NCBI RefSeq assembly: GCF_044748305.1
Contig: NZ_JBIVFT010000002.1
Span: forward strand, 434,001-498,000
DNA from: Arthrobacter_E sp044748305
Lineage (GTDB): Bacteria > Actinomycetota > Actinomycetes > Actinomycetales > Micrococcaceae
Direction of reading: 5' to 3'
Length of the DNA stretch: 64,000 bases
Of the stretch, positions 41,943 to 51,739 are shown in pieces. The notes below the pieces were generated by a model. The model was given only the letters and a program-made list of their open reading frames with translations. It was not told the origin of the DNA and did not search any database. Positions within the stretch are counted from its first letter, which is position 1, and each line of letters begins with the position of its first letter. A program made the translations under genes and the position numbers.

Positions 41943-44470
41943 TGCTGCGCGTCGCACTGTCTCAGCTGAAAACCCATTCGCGCCGCTTCATCGCGGTGGG
42001 CCTGGCGATCATGCTCGCCGTGGCCTTCCTGGTCAGCACCCTCCTGGTCTCCTCCAGCACCAAAGCCTCGCTCGCCGCGAGCCTCGGTGAGAGTTATCAC
42101 CGCGCGGACCTGATCGCGATGCCGACGAAGTCCACTGACGACTTCACCCCCCAGGAGATCCGCACGGTCTCCGCGGTCCCTGGCGTCGCCTCGGTGTACG
42201 GCCAGAGCAGCATCATGACGGTCGCCGAAAGCGGCGATGCCTCCTTCACCGCGATCCTGCAGAACACCGCGCCCGCGGAGCTGGAACCGTCCAAGACCAC
42301 CAGCGGCAACCTTCCGGGCCGCGTGGGTGAGGTGGCGGTGGATTCGAACACCGCCCGCGACTTCCACCTCGCAGTGGGCAGTGTTCTGCGGCTGAAGAGC
42401 GAAGTCCCGAACGGCACGAAGCCGCAGGAACTCTCGCTCAAAGTCTCCGGAATCCTGCAGCCCAGCTCGGACCCGCTGCGCGGCAGCTTCGCCCAGCTGG
42501 TCTCCTCCACCCCGGTGCTGACCGAGCTGGCCGCAGGACAGGAGAAGGTGGCCCGACTGCAGCTCAAGCTCTCCCCCGGAGCGGATGCCACCACAGTTCG
42601 GCAAGCGGTCGAGAAGGCACTGGCCACCCAGCCGGTCGCCTCATCGGTCCGCACGCCGCAGGAAGCCGCCATGGAGCAGGTCAAGCAGTTCACCGGTGGA
42701 CAGGACCAGCTGACCATCGTGCTGGTGGCTTTCGCGATCATCGCACTGTTCGTCTCGGCGCTGGTGGTGGCGAACACCTTCTCGGTCATCATCGCGCAGC
42801 GGACCCGTGAGCTCGCCCTGTTGCGCTGCGTCGGCGCAACCAGATCACAGATCCGCGGATCGGTCCTGGCCGAGGCGGCCATCGTCGGCCTGGTCTCCTC
42901 GATCGTGGGTGCCGTCGTCGGAGTCGGCGTCATGGCCGGCCTGATCGCACTGGCCAAGACCGACCCCACGCGTTCCTTCGCAACCCTGGCCGTCGACCCG
43001 GCAGCGCTCGTGGCCGGCGTCGTCGTGGGCGTGCTCATGACCCTCGTGGCGGCCCTGTTCCCTGCCCGTGCCGCCACCAAGGTCGCCCCTCTGGCCGCAC
43101 TGCGTCCGGAAGACGACGCCTCGCTGGGCAATCGTCGTGGTCGCGTTCGGCTCGTGATCGGCGGCATCCTCCTGGTGCTCGGTCTGCCCATGCTGTTGGG
43201 CGGCGCTTGGTTCAACCAGTTGCCGGTGGCCCTGCCGGGTGGGCTCTTCAGCTTCCTCGGAGTGCTGTTCTGCGCCGGCCTGTTCATCCCCGGTGCGGTG
43301 CGCGGCGTCGGTCGTCTCGCAAAGGCATCCGGTGTCCCGGGTCGTCTCGCGGCACTGAACGCCGTACGCAATCCAGCGCGTACCTCCGCCACCGCATCCG
43401 CTCTGCTCATCGGCGTGACCCTGGTCAGCATGATGATGGTCGGTGCCGGTTCCGCGAAAGCCGCGCTGAGTGGCGGCCTCGCCGAACACTACCCCGTGGA
43501 CGTCACGGTGCTGGCTCCGCAATCCGCCGGACAGGAAGCCGGCGCGGCCGATGCCACCGGCTTCAGTCCTCAAGCAGCCACCACTGCGGCCAAGGTCGAC
43601 GGCGTCGCCGCCACCGCGCTCCTGATCCCGGCCGGTACGGTGCCCACCGCGTCGTCGTCCGGCGGTTCTGACGGAGGCACCGAACGAATCTACGCGATGG
43701 ACCCGGCGACGGCACAGGCCGTGCTCAGCGACCCGCAGCTGAAACTGCAAGCGGGCACCGTCATCGTGCCCAAGGGCTATCCGACTGCGCCGGTGACCGT
43801 CACAGGAAAGCACGGGACGGTCGTCCTGAAGCCGGTGGTCAGCAAGTCCTGGAGCATGGTTCCGCTCATGAGCACCGAGGATGCCCGCGGCATCAACGGC
43901 GGCACTCTCGGACCGGACGGAAGTCAGCTCTGGGTCAAGCTCGCGGACTCGGTGCAGCCGACAGACATCCGCAATGTGGTCAACTCGCTCGGCACCGCGC
44001 TGAACGTCCCACAGGCGTACATCTCGGGTGCGGCCATGGAACGCGCGGCCTTCGAGGAGGTCATCAACGTCCTTCTGCTGGTGGTCACTGCACTGCTGGC
44101 CGTGGCCGTGTTCATCGCCCTGATCGGCGTGGCCAACACGCTGAGCCTGTCCGTGCTGGAACGCACCAGGGAGAACTCCCTGCTGCGGGCCCTGGGCCTG
44201 ACCCGGCGCCAGCTACGGGTCATGCTGGCCTTGGAGGCGATGCTCATCGCCGGGGTCTCCGCGCTCCTCGGGGTTCTGCTGGGCTCGGCGTTCGGCTGGC
44301 TCGGGGCCAAATCCGCCATCGGCGCGCTCGGACCGGTGCCGTTCGACGCCCCCTGGCTGGCCCTCGTCGGCACGCTGCTGGTCGCGATCGTGGCCGCACT
44401 GATCGCCTCGATCGTCCCGGCCCGGCGCGCGGCACGGCTCTCACCCGTAGAGGGTCTCGCCGTGAGCTGA
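41942..44470 (+). CDS. FtsX/MacB-type ABC transporter permease
   Basis: An 842-residue permease with the duplicated FtsX layout. An N-terminal TM (~12-35) is followed by an extracellular MacB-PCD-like domain (~40-250), a three-TM FtsX block with TRELALLRCVGATRSQIRGSVLAEA near 285, two further TMs near 400-450, a second TM plus extracellular domain (~480-695), and a final FtsX block with RTRENSLLRALGLTRRQLRVMLALEA near 745. It functions with the ATPase encoded immediately upstream. The cargo is unknown; lipoproteins or antimicrobial compounds are usual for the group. Confidence 0.9.
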   Translation: MLRVALSQLKTHSRRFIAVGLAIMLAVAFLVSTLLVSSSTKASLAASLGESYHRADLIAMPTKSTDDFTPQEIRTVSAVPGVASVYGQSSIMTVAESGDASFTAILQNTAPAELEPSKTTSGNLPGRVGEVAVDSNTARDFHLAVGSVLRLKSEVPNGTKPQELSLKVSGILQPSSDPLRGSFAQLVSSTPVLTELAAGQEKVARLQLKLSPGADATTVRQAVEKALATQPVASSVRTPQEAAMEQVKQFTGGQDQLTIVLVAFAIIALFVSALVVANTFSVIIAQRTRELALLRCVGATRSQIRGSVLAEAAIVGLVSSIVGAVVGVGVMAGLIALAKTDPTRSFATLAVDPAALVAGVVVGVLMTLVAALFPARAATKVAPLAALRPEDDASLGNRRGRVRLVIGGILLVLGLPMLLGGAWFNQLPVALPGGLFSFLGVLFCAGLFIPGAVRGVGRLAKASGVPGRLAALNAVRNPARTSATASALLIGVTLVSMMMVGAGSAKAALSGGLAEHYPVDVTVLAPQSAGQEAGAADATGFSPQAATTAAKVDGVAATALLIPAGTVPTASSSGGSDGGTERIYAMDPATAQAVLSDPQLKLQAGTVIVPKGYPTAPVTVTGKHGTVVLKPVVSKSWSMVPLMSTEDARGINGGTLGPDGSQLWVKLADSVQPTDIRNVVNSLGTALNVPQAYISGAAMERAAFEEVINVLLLVVTALLAVAVFIALIGVANTLSLSVLERTRENSLLRALGLTRRQLRVMLALEAMLIAGVSALLGVLLGSAFGWLGAKSAIGALGPVPFDAPWLALVGTLLVAIVAALIASIVPARRAARLSPVEGLAVS

Positions 44471-44480
44471 TCCCGGCCAA

Positions 44481-44541
44481 CGCGAGGTAACAGTTGACGC
44501 CCCTAAGACCGAGTCTTAGGGGCGTCAACTGTTACCTCGCG
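44481..44541. repeat. Long perfect hairpin, family A copy 2
   Basis: Arms of 29 nt (44481-44509 and 44513-44541) are exactly complementary around CGA. It sits between the convergent 3' ends of the permease gene and metG. The outer sequence AACGCGAGGTAAC is one base different from AACGCGAGGTCAC in the hairpin at 28573-28637. Confidence 0.85.
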
Positions 44542-44558
44542 AGAGAGTGCGGGAAGGA

Positions 44559-46115
44559 TCAGGCCTCGGCAGGCTCTTCGTACTTCGGGAAGACCGGTGC
44601 CGGAGCCGGCAGGGCGGTTCCCGGCACCAGGCGCGTCGGAAGCGCCGAGAACTGACGGCTCTCCTCGGAATCCTGGCCGAGCAGATCCAGAACCTTTCCG
44701 GCTGAACCCGGCATGACCGGCTGGCTCAGGATGGCCACCTGACGGAGGATCTCCAGAGTCACGTACAGCACGGTGTTCATACGAGCAGGGTCGGTCTTGC
44801 GGAGAACCCACGGCTGCTGCTCGGCGAAGTAGGCGTTGCACTCCCCCAGCACGTGCCACATGGCCTCCAGCGCACGGGAGAACTGCTGTTCCTCGAACTC
44901 TGCACGCACGGCGGACAGCAGCCCGTCCGCCTTGGCGAGGATCGCCTGGTCCGCGGCGCTGAACTCACCCGGGACCGGAACGGCGCCGTCGCAGTTCTTC
45001 GCGACCATGGACAGGGAACGCTGGGCCAGATTGCCGAAGTTGTTGGCGAGGTCCGCGTTCATCCGGCCCACGATCGCCTCGTGGCTGTAGCTGCCGTCGG
45101 CGCCGAAGGGCACCTCGCGGAGGAAGAAGTACCTCACCTGGTCCAGGCCGTACTGCTCCACGAAATCCCCGGGGGCCACGACGTTGCCCAGCGACTTGGA
45201 CATCTTCACGCCGTTGTTGTGCAGGAAGCCGTGGATCATCACCCGCTTGGGCAGCGGAAGCCCGGCACTCATCAGGAAGGCCGGCCAGAAGATCGCGTGG
45301 AAGCGGGAGATGTCCTTGCCGATGACGTGGACGTCCGCGGGCCAGAAACGCTGGAACTTCTCACCGGAGTCGTCGGGGAACCCGACACCCGTCAGGTAGT
45401 TCGTCAGGGCGTCCACCCAGACGTACATGACGTGCTTGTCGTCGCCGGGGACGGGCACACCCCAGTCGAACGTCGTGCGGCTGATGGAGAGGTCTTCCAA
45501 TCCGCCCTTGACGAAGCTGATGACCTCGTTGAAACGGCTGCGGGGGTAGCCGAACTCCGGCTGCTCCGCGTAGAGGGCCAGCAGTTTCTCCTGGTAGTTG
45601 GAGAGCCGGAAGAAGTAGCTCTCCTCCTCGGTCCAGGTCAGCTCGGTGTCCGTGGTCTTGGAGTACCGCTTGCCGTCCTCACGCAGCTCGGTCTCGTCCT
45701 CGCCGTAGAAGGCCTCGTCGCGGACCGAGTACCAGCCCTCGTACTTGCCGAGGTAGATGTCACCGTTGGCCTCCATGCGCCGCCAGATCTCCTGGCTCGC
45801 AGCATAGTGATCGGCGTCCGTGGTGCGGATGAAGCGGTCGTAGCTGATGCCGAGTTCGGCGTGCACGGCCTGGTAGATCTCCGCGTTGCGGTCCACGAGT
45901 TCCTTCGGGCTGACGCCCTCCTTCTCGGCTGCCTGCGCGATCTTCATGCCGTGCTCGTCAGTGCCCGTCAGGAACATGACATCGTAGCCGTCCAGGCGCT
46001 TGAACCGGGCCATCGCGTCCGTGGCGATGTACTCGTAGGCGTGCCCGATGTGAGGGACACCGTTGGGGTACGTGATGGCCGTGGTCAGGTAGTAGGGCGG
46101 CTTCTGCTGCGTCAC
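44559..46115 (-). CDS. metG: Methionyl-tRNA synthetase
   Basis: A 518-residue class I synthetase of the shorter type without the C-terminal tRNA-binding dimerisation domain. HIGH-type motif: PNGVPHIGHAYEYIATDAMAR near residue 18. KMSKS motif: KMSKSLGNVVAP near 305. LTGTDEHGMKIAQAAE is also typical, and the Cys-rich zinc knuckle of the longer type is absent. It follows the ABC ATPase gene by 38 nt on the same strand, so it may be read through from that module. Confidence 0.96.
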   Translation of the reverse strand: MTQQKPPYYLTTAITYPNGVPHIGHAYEYIATDAMARFKRLDGYDVMFLTGTDEHGMKIAQAAEKEGVSPKELVDRNAEIYQAVHAELGISYDRFIRTTDADHYAASQEIWRRMEANGDIYLGKYEGWYSVRDEAFYGEDETELREDGKRYSKTTDTELTWTEEESYFFRLSNYQEKLLALYAEQPEFGYPRSRFNEVISFVKGGLEDLSISRTTFDWGVPVPGDDKHVMYVWVDALTNYLTGVGFPDDSGEKFQRFWPADVHVIGKDISRFHAIFWPAFLMSAGLPLPKRVMIHGFLHNNGVKMSKSLGNVVAPGDFVEQYGLDQVRYFFLREVPFGADGSYSHEAIVGRMNADLANNFGNLAQRSLSMVAKNCDGAVPVPGEFSAADQAILAKADGLLSAVRAEFEEQQFSRALEAMWHVLGECNAYFAEQQPWVLRKTDPARMNTVLYVTLEILRQVAILSQPVMPGSAGKVLDLLGQDSEESRQFSALPTRLVPGTALPAPAPVFPKYEEPAEA

Positions 46116-46153
46116 GATGTGTTCTCTCTTGCGATGATGCGCTGGACGGGGAC

Positions 46154-46969
46154 TCAGTTGAGCTCGGTCATCGAGTCGGAGACCCGGATGAGTTCGTGGT
46201 CGTGGGAGGCCACCAGCACGGAGATGCCGTCCTTGGTGGTGTCCTTGAGGATTCCGATGATCTTGTTGGCCGAGGCACGGTCCAGGCTGGCGGTCGGCTC
46301 ATCGACCACCAGGACCCTGGTTCCGAGGATCAGGGCGCGGGCGATGGCCACGCGCTGACGCTCACCGCCGGAGAGCTGGCCCGGGCGGTGCTTGATGCGC
46401 TTACCCAGACCCACCAGCTCCAGCAGGTTCTTCGCCATCTCGGTGCGCTGCTCCACCTCGCCGTCCGGGACGGCGGGCAGCAGGACGTTCTCCAAGGCGC
46501 TCATGCCTTCGATCAGGGCGCCGCCCTGATCGACGTATCCGATGAGCGCTCGACGGCGGTCGGCCACCTCGTCGTCGTCCATCGCGTCGAGCGGGGCGTC
46601 CTCCCAGAAGACGCGGCCGCTGGTCGGCAAGGTGAGGCCGGCACTGACGGTGAGGATGGAGGTCTTGCCCGAACCGCTTCGGCCGGCGACGCAGTGCATC
46701 TCACCGGCTCCGAGATCGAGATTGAAACCTTCGACGACGCTGACTCGCTCCGCACCGTTCCGCTCTCCGCCGTAGCGGATCGTCAGATCCTCCAGGCGCA
46801 GCGGAGTCTCGTGATCCGCCACCTTGATGATGGTATTGGCACGGGTCTGGAGTTCCGGGCCGTCTCCGGCGGGCTGCTCCACGGTCATCGTGTTCTCCTG
46901 CTCGTCCTGGGGCTGGGCGGGGCGCTCATCGGCGCGGCGGTTCCTGCGGGATTCCGGTTCGGTGGTCAT
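46154..46969 (-). CDS. ABC transporter ATPase (FtsX-type partner)
   Basis: About 271 residues. After an ~50-residue Arg/Glu/Gln-rich N-terminal extension comes the ATPase core: Walker A GRSGSGKTS, signature LSGGERQRVAIARALI, Walker B VLVVDEPTASLD and the switch His in VASHDHELI. It is of the MacB/LolD group. The ATG at 46969 overlaps the permease stop (ATGA); the frame extends to 46999 but that would overlap further with no ribosome site. The unusual charged extension may contact the permease or membrane. Confidence 0.9.
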   Translation of the reverse strand: MTTEPESRRNRRADERPAQPQDEQENTMTVEQPAGDGPELQTRANTIIKVADHETPLRLEDLTIRYGGERNGAERVSVVEGFNLDLGAGEMHCVAGRSGSGKTSILTVSAGLTLPTSGRVFWEDAPLDAMDDDEVADRRRALIGYVDQGGALIEGMSALENVLLPAVPDGEVEQRTEMAKNLLELVGLGKRIKHRPGQLSGGERQRVAIARALILGTRVLVVDEPTASLDRASANKIIGILKDTTKDGISVLVASHDHELIRVSDSMTELN

Positions 46970-49761
46970 CGAATGATCCTTGTTGCGATGGGGACCCACA
47001 CCACGACGGCGACCAGACCGGCAAGGCCTGCCCAGATGGCCGCGTAGGGGGCTAGGAAGATGCCCAGCAGTGCTGCACCCAGCACGCCGACGGGCAGGGC
47101 GTACAGGCCCACGAGCGCGTGCTCGAAGAAACGGACCTGGCGAAGCATGTCGGGGTTCCAGCCCATGGCCTTCAGGACGCCGATCTGCTCGCGCTTGGCG
47201 CCCAGTTCGAAGCGGCCCGTGACGATGGTCAGGAACATGCCGACGAGTGCCCCGGCGATGGCCAGCACGATGGCGGGCAGCACGATGCTCGCAGCAGCCA
47301 CGCCGCCGAGTGCCGAGGCTCCGGCCGCACGGGGGATGTCCACCAGCACGGCCAACAGAGCTCCCACAGCCGCGCCGAAGACGCCCACGGCGAGGGCCAG
47401 TGCCAGAGTGTTGAAGCGGTGAGTCTTCAACTGCCGGCTGGCGAAGGTCAGGGGCGAGTCGATCGTGATCAGGCGGGAGTCATCCACGACCTCCTGATCC
47501 ACGATGTGCTTGTGGCGGAGCTGCCGCACCGCCAGCCAGGCGGCGACGGCGTAAATGGCAAGCACCAGCACCGACACGACCACGGTGGCCAGGTTCCAGC
47601 TCACCAGACTCAGGATGAGTCCCACCAGAGCCAGCGCACCCGCACCGACGGCGAACTCCTGCAGAACCCATTTGCGGATCTGACCCTGGTTCCAGCCCAT
47701 GGCCCGCAGGATCGCCGCATCGCCGCGGCGCTTGCGGACGTAGCTGACGGTGGAGGCCGCGGTCAGGAGAGTGGCTCCCAGCAGGGTCAGGAACAGAAGC
47801 ATGATGTTGGTCCCGGACAGCGAGCTGCTCACTGCCGCCGCGGCGTCCTGACGGACCCAGGACTGCTGCACGGTCCCGAGGGCCTGCTCGGCGCCCGAGG
47901 AATCCTTGCTGTATCCGGGGACGAAGATGTTGGCGTCCTCACGGGCGGAGCCGGAGACGATGGTGGCTTTCAGCCCCAGGGCCCGGATCTGATCGGCGAG
48001 CTTGGCGATGTCGCCACCGGCCTGGCGCCAGCCGCCTTCCGCCTTGGCCCGCACGCGCACCGCGTCCACGACGTCGGCATCCTTGGTGTAGCCGCGGGCG
48101 GCAGCCAGACCGTAGTAGTCGGTGATGGCACCGGCGGACTGGCTGACCAGACCGCTGGCGCTCAGGCTGGCCTTGAGCTGGGTGGAGTCGACGCCATTGC
48201 CCTGGGCGTCCTTGGTGAGGGTGAAGGGCACGGGGTCATAGCCGCCGAGGGGCAGCCGGTTGATGTCACCGGCGGCCTTCTGGACCTGGGACGGGTCGAA
48301 GGTGCCGTAGACCATCGGCAGCGGCGTCGCCTTGGAGTCGCCTCGGGCGACGTCCTTGCGGTAGGACCGGTCCTGCACGGGGGTCCGCTGGCTCTGATCG
48401 ACCGGCGTCCCGTCCAGGGAGCGCTCCGGGAGGCCGTTGACGGTGACCCAGTCACCGGGTTCGGCCGTCTTCTGTTCGGAGCCATTGGCTCCGGTGCCGG
48501 ATGCCGAGTACTGCGGCGACGCGGCGAACTGGGTGCTCCAGGTGGCCGGATCGTAGAGACCGGTGGAGAAGCTGGACGTCGGGCCGAGCAGATCGGAGTG
48601 GTCGGTGCCACCGGGCCACTGAAGGACGAACGGTGAGTTGGAAACGAAGGGAAGGTACCCGTCGCCCAGGTTCTTGCTGACCGTTCCGATGTCCTTGGTG
48701 ACGTTTCCGGAGTCGTCGAGCTGCTCGATCTTGACGCTGTACTTCACGTCGAGGCTGGTGCCCTGCCGCACGATCAGGGGAATGGCCTGCGAGTCGTCCG
48801 TGATCTGTTTGCTGCGCACGCTGGCTTCGTACTGCATGAGCATCGGCGCCCAGTACTTCAGACGCACGCCGTTGAAGTCCGGACCGTTCTGGATGTCGTC
48901 CTGGCTCATGCCGGAGGAGAGCTTGCTCTGGAAGAAGCGTCCGACGGCGCCGGCGTTGCGGGCGTCAGCCGGGGGCGCCTTCTCGAGGTTGTCCAGGAAG
49001 CTTCCGGCGTCGCCGAGCAGAGCATGCTCGGACACCGGGTCGACGGCCACCACGGACTCGCTGATCTCGGGGGCCAGAGGCAATGGGATGTTGACGTTGA
49101 AGAGCGTGTGGGCCGAGGTTCCCGCCGGCGACGGGAACTTGATGCCCGTCTCCCCCGACGGCGCGTCGATCTGCACCGACTTGCCGCCGGCAACCGTGGT
49201 CTGTGTGATCTTCGCTTTGCCCAGCGTGCCTTCACCGGTGGTGCTGAACAGCTGCCGCTCGGTCTTGCCGTCAGAGCTCGTCGCCGTCGCGGTGATCCGG
49301 TACTTGGTCGCCTGGTCGTTCAGCACCGACTCGGCGGCCGGCCATTTGGACTCTTCGGTTGATCCTGGGGTGCTGGCCTGCTGCAGCCCCACCAGGCCTT
49401 GGTTGTAGCCCAGGAAGTCCATGGCCCGCAGCTGCGGTGCCTCGAGGTTCTGGGTGACGCGTGAGACCAGGGAGATGGGGGCCGCAACGGAGGTCCCGCT
49501 CATCTGCCGGATCTTCTCGAGCTGGTCGAAACTGATGCCGCCCTGCCCCGTCACGATGTCCGGCTGCATGAGCGAGCCGTCGCTCTTGCCTGCCGGCTGC
49601 ACCAGGATGTCGTAGAGGCCACGCGAGTTCTGATCCACGGTCTTGACCAACGCGGCCTGGGAGCCGCTCTGGACGAGCACGGACAGGGCCATGGTGACGA
49701 TCAGGACAGTCGCGGTCAGCAGCAGCACGCGGCTCCTGATGAACCGTTCAACGGCGTTCAT
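46966..49761 (-). CDS. Large FtsX-family ABC transporter permease
   Basis: A 931-residue membrane protein. One TM near residues 10-30 (VLLLTATVLIVTMALSVLV) is followed by an extracellular region of ~600 residues rich in Gly, Ser, Asp and Thr, then two FtsX blocks: TMs near 660-770 with RKRRGDAAILRAMGWNQGQIRKWVLQEFA, and near 820-930 with ELGAKREQIGVLKAMGWNPDMLRQVRFFEHA. The big outer domain is much larger than in MacB and suggests a wall-spanning or cargo-holding function. It is transcribed with its ATPase. The substrate is unknown. Confidence 0.88.
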   Translation of the reverse strand: MNAVERFIRSRVLLLTATVLIVTMALSVLVQSGSQAALVKTVDQNSRGLYDILVQPAGKSDGSLMQPDIVTGQGGISFDQLEKIRQMSGTSVAAPISLVSRVTQNLEAPQLRAMDFLGYNQGLVGLQQASTPGSTEESKWPAAESVLNDQATKYRITATATSSDGKTERQLFSTTGEGTLGKAKITQTTVAGGKSVQIDAPSGETGIKFPSPAGTSAHTLFNVNIPLPLAPEISESVVAVDPVSEHALLGDAGSFLDNLEKAPPADARNAGAVGRFFQSKLSSGMSQDDIQNGPDFNGVRLKYWAPMLMQYEASVRSKQITDDSQAIPLIVRQGTSLDVKYSVKIEQLDDSGNVTKDIGTVSKNLGDGYLPFVSNSPFVLQWPGGTDHSDLLGPTSSFSTGLYDPATWSTQFAASPQYSASGTGANGSEQKTAEPGDWVTVNGLPERSLDGTPVDQSQRTPVQDRSYRKDVARGDSKATPLPMVYGTFDPSQVQKAAGDINRLPLGGYDPVPFTLTKDAQGNGVDSTQLKASLSASGLVSQSAGAITDYYGLAAARGYTKDADVVDAVRVRAKAEGGWRQAGGDIAKLADQIRALGLKATIVSGSAREDANIFVPGYSKDSSGAEQALGTVQQSWVRQDAAAAVSSSLSGTNIMLLFLTLLGATLLTAASTVSYVRKRRGDAAILRAMGWNQGQIRKWVLQEFAVGAGALALVGLILSLVSWNLATVVVSVLVLAIYAVAAWLAVRQLRHKHIVDQEVVDDSRLITIDSPLTFASRQLKTHRFNTLALALAVGVFGAAVGALLAVLVDIPRAAGASALGGVAAASIVLPAIVLAIAGALVGMFLTIVTGRFELGAKREQIGVLKAMGWNPDMLRQVRFFEHALVGLYALPVGVLGAALLGIFLAPYAAIWAGLAGLVAVVVWVPIATRIIR

Positions 49762-49840
49762 TGCACTCCTGGGCTGAGGGAACGAAAGAAGGCTGCGCTG
49801 CAGGCATGGCTACGCCCTCGCTCCGACGGGGGTGTTTAAC

Positions 49841-49914
49841 GAATCAGGGCCGGCCTGCCGACCACTGTGACGCGGGAAGCGCCATAGCTATTGTAGGCAG
49901 ACCGGCCCTGATTC
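49841..49914. terminator. Hairpin after serA
   Basis: Arms of 19 nt (49841-49859 and 49896-49914, one mismatch) flank a 36-nt loop. It begins 32 nt downstream of the serA stop on the minus strand, so it probably ends serA and separates it from the ABC permease gene. The rest of this 185-bp gap shows no gene. Confidence 0.6.
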
Positions 49915-49946
49915 ACGGGACGTGACGTCCCTGTGCGGCCGTGGTC

Positions 49947-51542
49947 TCAGGACTCGAGATCGACCTCACGGACGGCGATCGCACCGACACCGGCCTTGAT
50001 GGCGTCCAGGACCTGCTGCGGGACCGAGGAGTCCACGGTGAGCAGAGCCATGACGTCGCCGCCTTCGCTGCTGCGGGCCACCTGCATGCCACCGATGTTG
50101 ATGTTGTTCATGCCCAGGATGTGACCGATCGTGCCTACGACACCGGGACGATCCTGGTAGCTGACGACGATCAGGTGATCGGTGATGGGGATCTCGACGT
50201 CGAAGCCGTTGACGCCGACGAGCTTCTCGACCTGCTTGGGGCCCGTCAGGGTTCCCGAGACGGTGATCTGGGTGCCGTCGCTGAGGGCGCCGCGCAGCGT
50301 CAGGACGTTGCGGTAGTCCTCGGCGGCCTCGGAGGTGATGAGCCGGACGTTGATGCCGCGCTGCTCCGCGATGACCGGCGCGTTGACGTAGGACACCTGT
50401 TCCGAGACGACGTCGGCGAAGATCCCCTTGAGAGCGGAGAGTTCCAGCACCTTGACGTCCAGGCTGGCGATCTCACCGGCCACCTCGACGTCGATCTGGG
50501 TCACCGAGTCGTGCGTGAGAGCGGTGAAGATCCGGCCCAGCTTCTCGACGAGCGGGATGCCAGGACGGATGTCGGAGTGGATCACGCCACCGGCGACGTT
50601 CACGGCATCGGGCACGAGCTCGCCTGCCAGGGCCAGGCGCACGGACTTGGCCACGGAGATCCCGGCCTTCTCCTGGGCTTCCGCGGTGGAGGCGCCCAGG
50701 TGCGGGGTGACCACCACATTGTCGAGACCGAAGAACGGCAGATCCGTGGAGGGCTCCTTGGCGAAGACGTCGATGCCTGCGCCGGCGATCTTGCCGGCAA
50801 CCAGCGCCTCGTGCAGGGCCGCTTCGTCGACCAGGCCGCCGCGGGCCACGTTGACGACGTAGGCGGTGTCCTTCATCTTCTCGAACGCCTCGGCGCCGAG
50901 CATGCCCACCGTCTCCGGGGTCTTGGGCATGTGGATGGTGATGAAGTCGGACTGCGCCAGCAGGTCGTCCAGGCTCACGAGCTTGACACCGAGCTGAGCG
51001 GCACGGGCCGAGGTGACATAGGGGTCGTAGGCCAGGATCTCGGTCCCGAAGGCCTGCAGGCGGGCGGCGACGAGCGCACCGATGCGTCCGAAACCGATGA
51101 TGCCGATCTTCTTTTCGAAGAGTTCGGTGCCGGAGTACTTGGAGCGCTTCCACTCCCCCGCCTTCAAGGCGCCACAGGCCTGCGGAATGTGGCGTGCCAG
51201 GCTGAGGATGTGGCCGACGGTGAGTTCCGCGGCGGAGATGATGTTCGACGTCGGGGCGTTGACGACCATGACACCGGCCTGGGTCGCGGCCTTGATGTCG
51301 ACGTTGTCGAGACCGACACCGGCACGGGCGATGACCTTCAGATTCGGTGCCGCGGCGATCGCCTCGGCGTCGACCTGGGTGGCGGAGCGGACCAGGATGG
51401 CGTGGACGTCGGCCAGAGCGGGCAGCAGCTGGGAACGGTCGGCGCCGTCGGTGTGCCGGATGTCGAAATCCGGTCCCAGCGCCGCAACGGTGGCAGGCGA
51501 GAGTTCTTCGGCAATGAGTACTACGGGCTTGGTGTCTGTCAC
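49947..51542 (-). CDS. serA: D-3-phosphoglycerate dehydrogenase
   Basis: A 531-residue enzyme that starts serine synthesis by oxidising 3-phosphoglycerate. The NAD site is IGIIGFGRIGALVAARL (from ~147), the catalytic His is near 281 in HLGASTAEAQ, the ASB domain follows, and a C-terminal ACT domain (about 455-531, DRPGVVGTIGHILGMNNINIGGMQVAR) should give serine feedback inhibition, as in the long mycobacterial form. The GTG start follows AGAGG. It lies 198 bp after ilvC on the same strand, with a hairpin between. Confidence 0.96.
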   Translation of the reverse strand: MTDTKPVVLIAEELSPATVAALGPDFDIRHTDGADRSQLLPALADVHAILVRSATQVDAEAIAAAPNLKVIARAGVGLDNVDIKAATQAGVMVVNAPTSNIISAAELTVGHILSLARHIPQACGALKAGEWKRSKYSGTELFEKKIGIIGFGRIGALVAARLQAFGTEILAYDPYVTSARAAQLGVKLVSLDDLLAQSDFITIHMPKTPETVGMLGAEAFEKMKDTAYVVNVARGGLVDEAALHEALVAGKIAGAGIDVFAKEPSTDLPFFGLDNVVVTPHLGASTAEAQEKAGISVAKSVRLALAGELVPDAVNVAGGVIHSDIRPGIPLVEKLGRIFTALTHDSVTQIDVEVAGEIASLDVKVLELSALKGIFADVVSEQVSYVNAPVIAEQRGINVRLITSEAAEDYRNVLTLRGALSDGTQITVSGTLTGPKQVEKLVGVNGFDVEIPITDHLIVVSYQDRPGVVGTIGHILGMNNINIGGMQVARSSEGGDVMALLTVDSSVPQQVLDAIKAGVGAIAVREVDLES

Positions 51543-51605
51543 CGGGGGACCTCTTTGTGGCGATCGATACTGCTGTGGCTTTTCTCAGGTGTCCTGAGCG
51601 CGGAA

Positions 51606-51636
51606 TTGCCGGGCTCGCGCACTGCGAGCCCGGCAA
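51606..51636. terminator. Terminator hairpin after ilvC
   Basis: TTGCCGGGCTCGC (51606-51618) and GCGAGCCCGGCAA (51624-51636) are exactly complementary around GCACT. It lies ~104 nt past the ilvC stop on the minus strand and 64 nt before serA. It probably ends the ilvBNC transcript. Confidence 0.6.
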
Positions 51637-51739
51637 CCCGTTGCTTCACACGCCTGCTTCTGAGATTACTGGCTCAGTACGGCGTGCCGGGAATCGGTTT
51701 CCCGATTGTGAAGGATCAGATCCTTGCGGTTAAGAGGTC

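Noticed and set aside
51584..51598. CTCAGG-TGT-CCTGAG palindrome upstream of serA
   Set aside because: Only 6-bp arms in a GC-rich gap; too short to separate from chance as an operator.
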